Shown here in pieces: positions 1-5,100 of a stretch of DNA of 5,100 nt. Position 1 is the stretch's first letter, and each line of letters starts with the position of its first letter. Location: positions 1-5,100 of the forward strand of contig CAISKG010000625.1 in the NCBI GenBank assembly GCA_903885855.1, written 5' to 3'. The notes beneath the pieces are model-generated. The model saw nothing but the letters and a program-made list of their open reading frames with translations, searched no databases and was not told the DNA's origin. The position numbers and the translations under genes are program-made. Source of the DNA: an uncultured Planctomycetaceae bacterium (lineage in GTDB: Bacteria > Planctomycetota > Planctomycetia > Pirellulales > UBA1268).

Positions 1-735
1 CGTCAGGTGCTCGACCGCACCCTGCGCGGGCTCGAGGCCTGCATCGAGGCCCGGCTCCTCACCGGCGTGGCGACGAGCCTCTGCCAGTCGAACATTGACG
101 ACCTCCTCACCGAGGCCTGGCTCGACCGCCTCGTCGACCTCGGCGTGCATTACACCTGGTTCCACACCTACCGTCCCGTCGGCCCGGAGGCCTCCCCGGA
201 TCTCGCCCTGCGCCCGGACCAGCTGGTGCGGGTGCGCGAGTTCGTCGTCGCCCAGCGTGCCCGCACGCCGATCGCCATCGTCGACGCCTATTACGACGGC
301 GAGGGGAAGGCGCTGTGCCCGATGGCGGCCGGGATCACGCACCACGTCGGCCCGTCGGGATTCGTCGAGCCCTGCCCGATCATCCAGCTGGCCGTCGACG
401 ACGTGCGCAGCGGCTCCTTCTACGAGACCGTGACGCGCTCGGCCTTCCTCCGCGACATGCGCGAGGCGGCGGCGGCGCACAGCCGCGGCTGCGTGATGCT
501 CGAGAACCCGCGGCTGGTGCTCGAGATCGCCGAGCGGCACGGCGCCCGCGACACCACGCAGCGTGGCACGGCCCGCGAGGAGCTGCTCGCCGCCACGCCC
601 CGCTCGAGCCAGGATCTCCCCGGCCGCGAGGTGCCGGAGAAGCACTGGATGTACCGGCTGGCGAAGCGGCGCTGGTTCAACGATTTCGGCGTCTACGACG
701 CCGCGCCCGGCGCCGGGCGGAAGGGGGGGCGATGA
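1..735 (+). CDS. Radical SAM protein, C-terminal part (5' end outside window)
   Basis: The reading frame is open from base 1 and ends at TGA 733-735. The GTG at 7 is not a convincing start because the protein begins mid-domain, so this is the C-terminal ~244 residues of a larger enzyme. The radical SAM CxxxCxxC motif is not in the window and must lie upstream. The visible part carries three well-spaced cysteines encoded at 316, 373 and 490. The first two fit the C-x(9-15)-G-x4-C signature of SPASM/twitch auxiliary clusters (here C-x13-G-FVEP-C), and the third sits in SRGCVMLENP. Such enzymes use SAM-derived radicals and an extra [4Fe-4S] cluster to modify a substrate. The tail has conserved-looking aromatic segments (EKHWMYRLAKRRWFNDFGVY) followed by a short Gly/Arg-rich end. 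It overlaps the next gene by 4 nt (ATGA), which suggests translational coupling. An HpnH-like or other isoprenoid-associated radical SAM role is possible from context, but the substrate is unknown. Confidence 0.85.
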   Translation, partial: RQVLDRTLRGLEACIEARLLTGVATSLCQSNIDDLLTEAWLDRLVDLGVHYTWFHTYRPVGPEASPDLALRPDQLVRVREFVVAQRARTPIAIVDAYYDGEGKALCPMAAGITHHVGPSGFVEPCPIIQLAVDDVRSGSFYETVTRSAFLRDMREAAAAHSRGCVMLENPRLVLEIAERHGARDTTQRGTAREELLAATPRSSQDLPGREVPEKHWMYRLAKRRWFNDFGVYDAAPGAGRKGGR

Positions 736-1208
736 CGGCTCCCGGGGGCGAGAACGTCCGCATGCTCTATTGCCGCTGCGCGTTCGCGCGGGTGGTGCCC
801 GACGACGTCAAGGCCGACGTCCTCGCCGGGCTCGCGGCCTCCGGCGGCGGCTTCGAGGCGGTGGCCGACCTCTGCGAGATGGCGGCCCGCCGCGATCCGC
901 ACCTCGCCGACCTGGCGGCGCTGGCCGGCTCCGGGCAGACGCTCCGCATCGCCGCCTGCTGGCCGCGCGCGGTGCGCGGGCTCTTCCATCTGGCCGACGC
1001 GCCGCTCGGCGAGGCCGGCGTGGAGATCCTCAACATGCGCACGCTTCCGGCCGAGCGCGTCCTCGACGGCATGCTGCGCGGCGACGCCGCGGCGGTGGCC
1101 GCAAGCGCGCAGGGCCGCGACGAGGAGGCGGCCAAGCAGTCGGCGGCCGGCAGGATCGCCGCCCTCGGCGATCTTCCCGCCCGCACCCCCCTGGAGGACG
1201 CCCGATGA
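732..1208 (+). CDS. Small Fe-S protein resembling the HdrA N-terminal domain
   Basis: This encodes 158 residues from ATG 732, which overlaps the upstream stop and is preceded by a purine-rich GGAAGGGGGGG. ATG 762 (MLYCRC...) is an alternative start that keeps all key residues. Four cysteines stand out: C14 and C16 (YCRC), C48 (DLCEM) and C76 (IAACWPR), followed by LF and later ILNMR. The order CxC, then C, then (A)AC-x-PR...LF, then a N-x-R-like segment is that of the N-terminal [4Fe-4S] domain of heterodisulfide reductase subunit A (VCHCG..., TCS, ASCSPRTHEPLF, ANIRE). The FAD-binding Rossmann domain and extra ferredoxin motifs of true HdrA are absent, so this would be a stand-alone one-cluster electron carrier or scaffold. 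No signal peptide or membrane segment is visible, so it is probably cytoplasmic. The adjacent ferredoxin gene, overlapping by ATGA, is the obvious partner. The coding call is firm; the HdrA-N relation is inferred from motifs read by eye. Confidence 0.82.
   Translation: MTAPGGENVRMLYCRCAFARVVPDDVKADVLAGLAASGGGFEAVADLCEMAARRDPHLADLAALAGSGQTLRIAACWPRAVRGLFHLADAPLGEAGVEILNMRTLPAERVLDGMLRGDAAAVAASAQGRDEEAAKQSAAGRIAALGDLPARTPLEDAR
1193..1197 (+). promoter_or_regulatory. Shine-Dalgarno GGAGG for the ferredoxin gene
   Basis: GGAGG ends 7 nt before ATG 1205. It is the clearest ribosome binding site in the window. It supports 1205 as the start of the ferredoxin gene rather than any codon in the long open stretch upstream in the same frame, which is shadow sequence under the two previous genes. 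Confidence 0.7.
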
Positions 1209-2068
1209 CCACGCTCGCCGCGCGGCAACCGCGCGTGGTGCTCTACGAGGGGGCCGGGGCCGAGCCGCTGCCGGCGCCCGAGCGCGCGGAGCTGGTGGCG
1301 GCGCTGCTCGACCGCGGCTACTCGGTGACCCTCGCCCACGAGGGGGCGGCGCCGGCGGCGTCGGGGGGGGCCTTCGTGGTGGTGGGGCGCTTCGCCGGCC
1401 GGGCCCCGCAGGTGGAGGCCGCCGGGGAGCCGGTCACGGTGCACGACGCCACGGGGCGCTCCGCGGCCGACGTCGTCACCGCCGTCGAGGGGGCTCGTGG
1501 CGCGCGGCCCTTGAACGCCCCGGGCGCGGCCGACGCCTGGAAGCCCTGGTTCCCGGTGATCGATCCGGCCCGCTGCACCAACTGCATGCAGTGCCTGAGC
1601 TTCTGCCTGTTCGACGTCTACGGCGTCGACTCCGAGCACCGGCTGCGCGTGGAGAACCCGGCCAACTGCAAGGTCAACTGCCCGGCCTGCTCGCGCGTCT
1701 GCCCCGACGTGGCGATCATCTTCCCCAAGTACCACGCCGGCCCGATCGACGGGGCGCCCGTCGCGGAGGCGGACGTCGGCCGGGAGAAGATGAAGATCGA
1801 CATCTCGGCCCTCCTCGGGGGCGATCTTTACGCGCGGCTGCGCGAGCGCTCGAGCGAGGCCAAGAACCGCTTCTCCCGGGAACGCAGCGCCGACCAGGCC
1901 CTGGCCGAGCGGCGCCGCTGCCTCACCAAGCTCGCCGACGCCGCGGCCATCCCGCGCGAGGTGCTCGACGCGCTGCCCTCCCCGGAGGAGATCCAGCGCA
2001 AGGCCGCCGTGGCCGCCGAGCGCGCCGCCGCGGCGCTGGCCGGCCGCGCGGCCGCCGGGGAAACGTGA
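1205..2068 (+). CDS. Ferredoxin-type 2x[4Fe-4S] protein with N- and C-terminal extensions
   Basis: This encodes 287 residues. The start is ATG 1205, supported by GGAGG 7 nt upstream and by the ATGA overlap with the previous stop. There are three parts. Residues ~10-100 form an alternating alpha/beta-like region (VVLYEG, then LVAALLDRGYSVTLAH, FVVVGRF, EPVTVHD) that may be a small Rossmann-like domain; I do not recognise a family. Residues ~117-170 are a bacterial-type ferredoxin with cysteines C124, C127, C130, C134 (CTNCMQCLSFC) and C155, C159, C162, C166 followed by Pro (C-x3-C-x2-C-x3-CP). The second set has one extra residue in its first spacing. Residues ~185-287 form a charged, probably helical tail (KMKIDISALLGGDLY onward) ending in an Ala-rich stretch. 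The likely role is cytoplasmic low-potential electron transfer to the radical SAM enzyme or another pathway enzyme. A G8 run at 1363-1370 is a sequencing-risk site, but the frame looks sensible on both sides. Confidence 0.88.
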   Translation: MTTLAARQPRVVLYEGAGAEPLPAPERAELVAALLDRGYSVTLAHEGAAPAASGGAFVVVGRFAGRAPQVEAAGEPVTVHDATGRSAADVVTAVEGARGARPLNAPGAADAWKPWFPVIDPARCTNCMQCLSFCLFDVYGVDSEHRLRVENPANCKVNCPACSRVCPDVAIIFPKYHAGPIDGAPVAEADVGREKMKIDISALLGGDLYARLRERSSEAKNRFSRERSADQALAERRRCLTKLADAAAIPREVLDALPSPEEIQRKAAVAAERAAAALAGRAAAGET

Positions 2069-2074
2069 TAGGAT
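2066..2074 (+). promoter_or_regulatory. Possible extended -10 promoter element (weak)
   Basis: TG-A-TAGGAT at 2066-2074 matches the TGn extension plus 4 of 6 bases of TATAAT, in one of the few less GC-rich spots here. It coincides with the stop codon of the ferredoxin gene and lies ~55 nt before the preferred start of the next gene. The region about 17 bp upstream (around 2046-2051) has no recognisable -35 box. It could give the fusion-enzyme gene its own transcript, but a chance match is quite possible. Confidence 0.2.
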
Positions 2075-2075
2075 T

Positions 2076-2102
2076 CCCCTCCCGTCGCCCCCGTGGGGGG
2101 GG
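2076..2102 (+). other. G/C hairpin in the 61-nt intergenic gap
   Basis: CCCCTCCC (2076-2083) can pair with the G8 run at 2095-2102 through seven G-C pairs and one U-G wobble, leaving an 11-nt loop. A competing small hairpin pairs CCCC (2088-2091) with GGGG. There is no T-tract after it, so it is not a classical intrinsic terminator. In RNA it would bury the sequence just before ATG 2103 and leave the downstream AGAGAAGGGA/ATG 2130 exposed. It may tune readthrough, mRNA ends or start choice. Only the sequence complementarity is observed. Confidence 0.35.
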
Positions 2103-2114
2103 ATGCTCGAGGCG

Positions 2115-2124
2115 AGAGAAGGGA
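2115..2124 (+). promoter_or_regulatory. Shine-Dalgarno region favouring ATG 2130
   Basis: The purine-rich AGAGAAGGGA lies about 5 nt before ATG 2130, a good ribosome-binding position. The upstream in-frame ATG 2103 is preceded directly by eight Gs with no spacer, and that run may be base-paired. This favours 2130 as the start of the fusion gene. Confidence 0.5.
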
Positions 2125-2129
2125 CGCGC

Positions 2130-3950
2130 ATGTCGACCGCCGACCACACCGCCGCCGACAGCCCAGCACCGCGCGCTGACGCGGCGGGCCGGATGACGAT
2201 CCCGCTGGCGATCCTCCCGGCCCCGGTGCCGCCGGCCCTGATCCGGTCGCGCCCCCCGCACCCGTCGATCCCCCAGACGAAGCCGCAGCGCACGGCGCTG
2301 CTGGAGGCGATCCGGCGCGGGCTCCACGAGCGGCCCGCGGTGCCGCCGCTGCGGATGGAAGAGCTGCGCGAGCGGGCCCGGGCGGCCCTCGCCGAGGTCG
2401 GCCTCCCCGAGACGCACCTCGACTACGCCGGCGTGCTGGTCAACAACGAGTCGTGGCGCGACGCCCTGGCGGCGGTGCCCTTCGAGCGCCGGCTCCTCCT
2501 CATGCCCAAGTGCCTGCGCGTGGAGAGCCGCTGCCCGGCGCCGTTCGACGAGTTCGGGCTGCTGTGCAAGAGCTGCGGGCTGTGCTCGATCCAGGATTTC
2601 CAGGCCGAGGCGGAGCGGCTCGGCTACGCCGTGCTCGTCGCCGAGGGATCGGCGCTGGTGATGGCGATGATCCAGACCGGCCAGATCGAGGCCATCGTCG
2701 GCGTCAGCTGCCTGCCGGTGCTGGAGAAGACGCATCCCTTCGTCGAGGCCGCGGCCATCCCCGCCGTCGCCGTCCCGCTCCTCCAGGACGACTGCATCGA
2801 CACGATGGTCGACGACGACTGGGTGTGGGACTACATCCACCTGGAGTCGTCCGACGCCTCGCGGCGGCTCGATCTGGGCGGTCTCCGCGACCGGGTGGCG
2901 GGCTGGTTCGAGCCGGCGGCGCTCGAGGGCCTGCTCGGCCCCGCCGAGGGGCACGCCGAGCGCGTGGCGCGCGATTGGCTGGCCCTGGCCGGCAAACGCT
3001 GGCGGCCGTTCCTCGCCGCGGCGGTCCACGGGGCGCTCGTCCCGGCGCCGTCGGAGGCTGAGGAGGCGGTCCTGCGCACGGTCGCGGTGGCCGTGGAGTG
3101 CTTCCACAAGGCGTCGCTCGTCCACGACGACATCGAGGACGGCGACCTCGAGCGCTACGGCGAGCCGACGCTCCCCGGCGCGCTCGGTGTGCCGGTGGCG
3201 CTCAACGCCGGCGACGTGCTCATCGGCGAGGGCTACCGGCTCCTGGCCGAGGCGGGCCTGCCGGCCGAGGCCGCCGCCCGGGCCGTGGGCGAGGCGGCGC
3301 GATCGCAGCGGCTGCTGTGCCGCGGGCAGGGGGAGGAGCTGGCCTGGAGTCGTGCCCCGGTGACGCTCGCCAGCCGTCAGGTGCTCGAGATCTTCCGCTT
3401 GAAGACGGCGCCCGCCTTCGACGTCGCCCTGCAGCTCGGCGCGATCGCCGCCGGCGCGTCCGGCGAGAGCATGGCCGACGTCCTCCGCGGCTTCAGCGAG
3501 GCGGTGGGGATCGCCTACCAGATCAAGGACGACCTCGAGGATCTCCAGGACGACGCCGGCCTCCTCCCCGGCGCCCAGCCGCGGCCGAGCATCGTGCTCG
3601 CGCTCGGCGCGGAGCGTGCCCGCGGCGCCGACCGCGACCTCCTCGCCCGGCTCTCGCGCGGCGAGCACGTCGCCGGGGCCACGGCGGAGGGGGTGCGTCT
3701 GGCCATCAGCGCCTGCAAGGCCGACGAGAAGGCGGCGCTGCTGCTGGAGGCCTACAAGGAGCAGGCCGTCCGCGCCCTCGACGGCCTCGGGTCGGCCACG
3801 CTCAAGGGCCTCCTGCGCCGCGTGCTCGGCAAGATCTTCGACGACCTCGCCTTCGAGGGCTTCTGCCGCGAGGCGGAGCAGGAGCGCCTCCGCGCCTCGG
3901 GCGCCGCGCCGCAGGCGCAGGGCGCCTCCCCCGCGGACGGCCGCGGCTGA
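2130..3950 (+). CDS. DUF116-polyprenyl diphosphate synthase fusion protein
   Basis: This encodes 606 residues from ATG 2130 (615 from ATG 2103). Residues 1-50 look disordered and Pro/Ala-rich. Residues ~110-237 form a DUF116 domain: LLLMPKCLR (C128), C135, LLCKSCGLC (C146, C149, C152), VGVSCLP (C194) and PLLQDDCIDT (C222), a likely metal or Fe-S binding set. Residues ~270-585 are a trans-isoprenyl diphosphate synthase: GKRWRP (288-293), first Asp-rich motif DDIED (333-337), QGEE, LKTAPAF (K425, T426) and second Asp-rich motif DDLED (467-471). All catalytic Asp/Lys elements are present, so it should condense IPP with an allylic diphosphate in a Mg-dependent reaction. A328 and S329, at -5 and -4 from the first Asp motif, are small, which in this family favours products longer than C15. 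The usual RRG after DDxxD reads RYG (342-344). The C-terminus is low-complexity. It lies 13 nt before the toroid-protein gene. Confidence 0.92.
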   Translation: MSTADHTAADSPAPRADAAGRMTIPLAILPAPVPPALIRSRPPHPSIPQTKPQRTALLEAIRRGLHERPAVPPLRMEELRERARAALAEVGLPETHLDYAGVLVNNESWRDALAAVPFERRLLLMPKCLRVESRCPAPFDEFGLLCKSCGLCSIQDFQAEAERLGYAVLVAEGSALVMAMIQTGQIEAIVGVSCLPVLEKTHPFVEAAAIPAVAVPLLQDDCIDTMVDDDWVWDYIHLESSDASRRLDLGGLRDRVAGWFEPAALEGLLGPAEGHAERVARDWLALAGKRWRPFLAAAVHGALVPAPSEAEEAVLRTVAVAVECFHKASLVHDDIEDGDLERYGEPTLPGALGVPVALNAGDVLIGEGYRLLAEAGLPAEAAARAVGEAARSQRLLCRGQGEELAWSRAPVTLASRQVLEIFRLKTAPAFDVALQLGAIAAGASGESMADVLRGFSEAVGIAYQIKDDLEDLQDDAGLLPGAQPRPSIVLALGAERARGADRDLLARLSRGEHVAGATAEGVRLAISACKADEKAALLLEAYKEQAVRALDGLGSATLKGLLRRVLGKIFDDLAFEGFCREAEQERLRASGAAPQAQGASPADGRG

Positions 3951-3963
3951 CCGGGCCCCCGCC

Positions 3964-4861
3964 ATGAGCCAGCGGCTGCAGATGCTCCAGGTGGCGCGGC
4001 TCGCCCGGAGGACGCTCGGCGACGCCGTCGGGCTCGTGATCGATTTCGTGCGAGGCAGCGCCGCCCCCCGGCGGCGGCCACGTCGACCGCTCCGGCCGGC
4101 GCGACCTCTACTACACCGCCTTCGCCACCGACGCGCTGGTGGCGCTCGACGCCCTCGATCCCGCCGACCCGCACCTGGCGCTCACCCGCCGCTGGCTCGA
4201 GGGCTACGGCGACGGCGACGGCCTCGACCTCGTCCACCGCGCCTGCCTGGTGCGTGCCTGGGCCGCGCAGCCTCCGGGGAGCCTCGCCGAGCCGACGCGG
4301 CGGGCGATCGCCGCCGGTTTCGCCCCCCACCGCGCCGCCGACGGCGGCTACGCCTCGCGGCGGGGCGCCGCGCGCGGCACCGCCTACGGCGCGTTCCTCG
4401 TGAAGAACGCCCACGACGACCTGCGCTTGCCGCTGCCCGACACCGCCGCCCTGGCCGACGCCGTGGCGGCCCTGGCGAGCGCCGACGGCGGCTTCTCCAA
4501 CGAGCCCGGCCGCGACGAGGGCTCCACCACCGCGACCGCGGCGGCGGTGGCCACGCTCCGCGCCCTCGACCGGCCGGTGCCGGCGGGGATCGCCGACTGG
4601 TTCCTGGCACGCTGGCACCCGGCCGGCGGCTTCGTCGCCGCCCCCGACGCGCCGCTCCCCGACCTCCTCTCCACCGCGGTGGCCCTCCACGCGCTCGACG
4701 CGCTCGACGTGCCCTGGCGCGACCGCCGCGAAGCGCTGCTCGACTTCCTCGACAGCCTGTGGACCAACACCGGCGCCTTCCACGGCTCCTGGGCCGACGA
4801 CGAGCCCGACGTCGAGTACACCTTCTACGGCCTGGTGGCGCTGGGGCACGCGAGCGTATGA
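3964..4861 (+). CDS. Prenyltransferase/squalene-oxidase repeat (toroid) protein, frameshifted at a C6 run
   Basis: The start is ATG 3964, 13 nt after the previous stop, with no strong Shine-Dalgarno. It reads MSQRLQMLQVARLARRTLGD...VIDFVRGSAAP to about 4068. The meaningful protein then continues one base over from 4070 as GGGHVDRSGRRDLYYTAF to TGA 4859-4861. Dropping one C from the C6 run (4064-4069) gives a seamless 298-residue protein. The other frame has a stop at 4037-4039, so the shift must fall downstream of that. The corrected protein has repeated Gly-Gly-aromatic turns of alpha/alpha-toroid proteins: GGGH (36-39), DGGY (126-129), DGGF (174-177), GGF (221-223) and GAF (270-272). Compared with protein prenyltransferase beta subunits, the zinc ligands seem degenerate: D-L-L at 233-235 instead of D-x-C, and Tyr285 where the last-repeat His is expected. 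It may therefore bind or shape isoprenoids without protein prenylation. Sequencing error, pseudogene or programmed +1 shift cannot be told apart here. Confidence 0.78.
4064..4069 (+). other. C6 homopolymer at an apparent +1 frameshift
   Basis: Six Cs lie exactly where the protein frame changes. With five Cs the sequence reads S-A-A-P-G-G-G-H-V-D-R-S-G, joining the N-terminal and main parts with no stray residues. As given, the first frame turns into an Arg/Pro-rich shadow sequence (RRRPRRPLRPARP). Confidence 0.75.
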
Positions 4862-5100
4862 GCGCTTCCCCGAACGCCGTCGTCGAGATCCGCGCCGCCG
4901 GCGAGCGTGCGGCCGAGCGCCTCCTCGCGGCGCGCTCGGGCGCGCACTGGACGGGGCGGCTCTCGTCGAGCGCGCTGGCCACCGCGACGGCCGCGGCGGC
5001 ACTGCGCCTGGTGGACCGCGGCCTGGGCACCGCCGCCCACCGGGAGCGCGTGGCCGCCGGCGCCGCGTGGCTGCGCGCCACGCAGCTGGCCGACGGCGGC
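4858..5100 (+). CDS. Squalene-hopene-cyclase-like / terpenoid cyclase toroid protein, N-terminal part
   Basis: The start is ATG 4858, overlapping the previous TGA as ATGA. The frame stays open to the window end, giving the first 81 residues of a longer protein. Residues ~16-47 (ERLLAARSGAHWTGRLSSSA, then LATATAAAAL) recall the start of class II triterpene cyclases, where a Q-x-x-D-G-x-W-x-G-x-L segment precedes the first helices. Residues ~71-81 (WLRATQLADGG) look like the first part of a QW-type repeat (Q-x-x-D-G-G-W). This predicts an alpha/alpha-barrel protein that acts on squalene or another polyprene, perhaps membrane-associated as in squalene-hopene cyclase. The catalytic D-x-D-D motif would lie outside the window, so true cyclase activity cannot be judged; a non-catalytic relative is possible. 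Translational coupling to the preceding toroid protein suggests that the two work together. Confidence 0.75.
   Translation, partial: MSASPNAVVEIRAAGERAAERLLAARSGAHWTGRLSSSALATATAAAALRLVDRGLGTAAHRERVAAGAAWLRATQLADGG

Noticed and set aside
563..1204. Upstream extension of the ferredoxin frame
   Set aside because: The frame is open, but the translation is Arg/Pro-rich shadow of the two preceding genes. The GGAGG and ATGA overlap place the start at 1205.
1363..1370. G8 run as a second possible frameshift
   Set aside because: The protein reads sensibly in the same frame on both sides (VTLAHEG before, FVVVGRF after), so no shift is needed.
2042..2053. GGCCGCGCGGCC palindrome
   Set aside because: It lies within Ala/Gly/Arg codons at the ferredoxin gene's 3' end; such palindromes are expected in sequence this GC-rich and there is no T-tract for a terminator.
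767..2293. Long open frame on the - strand (508 codons)
   Set aside because: It lies opposite three well-supported + strand genes, has a low-complexity Arg/Gly/Ala-rich translation with no recognisable motif, and arises from the GC bias.
1923..3965. Long open frame on the - strand (680 codons)
   Set aside because: It is antisense to the DUF116-polyprenyl synthase gene, whose motifs are complete; the translation is rich in Arg, His, Gly and Asp with no domain sense.
3098..3967. + strand open frame overlapping the synthase gene
   Set aside because: It is an Arg/Ala-rich shadow lacking motifs; the overlapping frame holds the second Asp-rich motif and the KTA motif of the synthase.
3752..5002. 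Long open frame on the - strand (416 codons)
   Set aside because: It is antisense to the toroid-protein genes and its translation is a Gly/Val/Arg-rich shadow.

Overview
This is a very GC-rich, densely coding window. All six genes lie on the + strand, and the layout looks like a single transcription unit. The gene content (radical SAM protein, small Cys protein, ferredoxin, DUF116-polyprenyl synthase fusion, prenyltransferase-type toroid protein, squalene-cyclase-like protein) resembles conserved but poorly characterised isoprenoid loci that I associate with Planctomycetota. That assignment rests on remembered family and neighbourhood patterns, not on a search. Both ends cut through genes.

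Layout: (1) 1-735 is the C-terminal part of a radical SAM enzyme with a SPASM/twitch-like auxiliary Fe-S cluster region. (2) 732-1208 is a 158-residue protein whose Cys pattern (CxC, C, AAC-x-PR) matches the N-terminal Fe-S domain of HdrA, here standing alone. (3) 1205-2068 is a 287-residue protein with a two-[4Fe-4S] ferredoxin module in its middle. Genes 1-2 and 2-3 overlap by ATGA. (4) A 61-nt gap (2069-2129) holds a G/C hairpin and a weak promoter-like sequence. (5) 2130-3950 (or from 2103) fuses a Cys-rich DUF116 domain to a trans-polyprenyl diphosphate synthase with both Asp-rich motifs intact. (6) 3964-4861 is an alpha/alpha-toroid protein of the prenyltransferase/squalene-oxidase repeat type. 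As written its frame is broken by one extra base at a C6 run (4064-4069). (7) 4858-5100 is the start of a second toroid protein whose N-terminus looks like a squalene-hopene cyclase; it overlaps the previous gene by ATGA and runs off the window.

How the genes may work together (inference): the polyprenyl synthase makes an allylic diphosphate, probably longer than C15. The two toroid proteins bind or cyclise the resulting isoprenoid. The radical SAM enzyme modifies the product or an intermediate. The ferredoxin, HdrA-N-like protein and DUF116 domain supply low-potential electrons or carry extra Fe-S centres. The product is unknown. No RNA gene, CRISPR array, mobile element or clear terminator is visible. 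Apart from the 61-nt gap, intergenic space is at most 13 nt.
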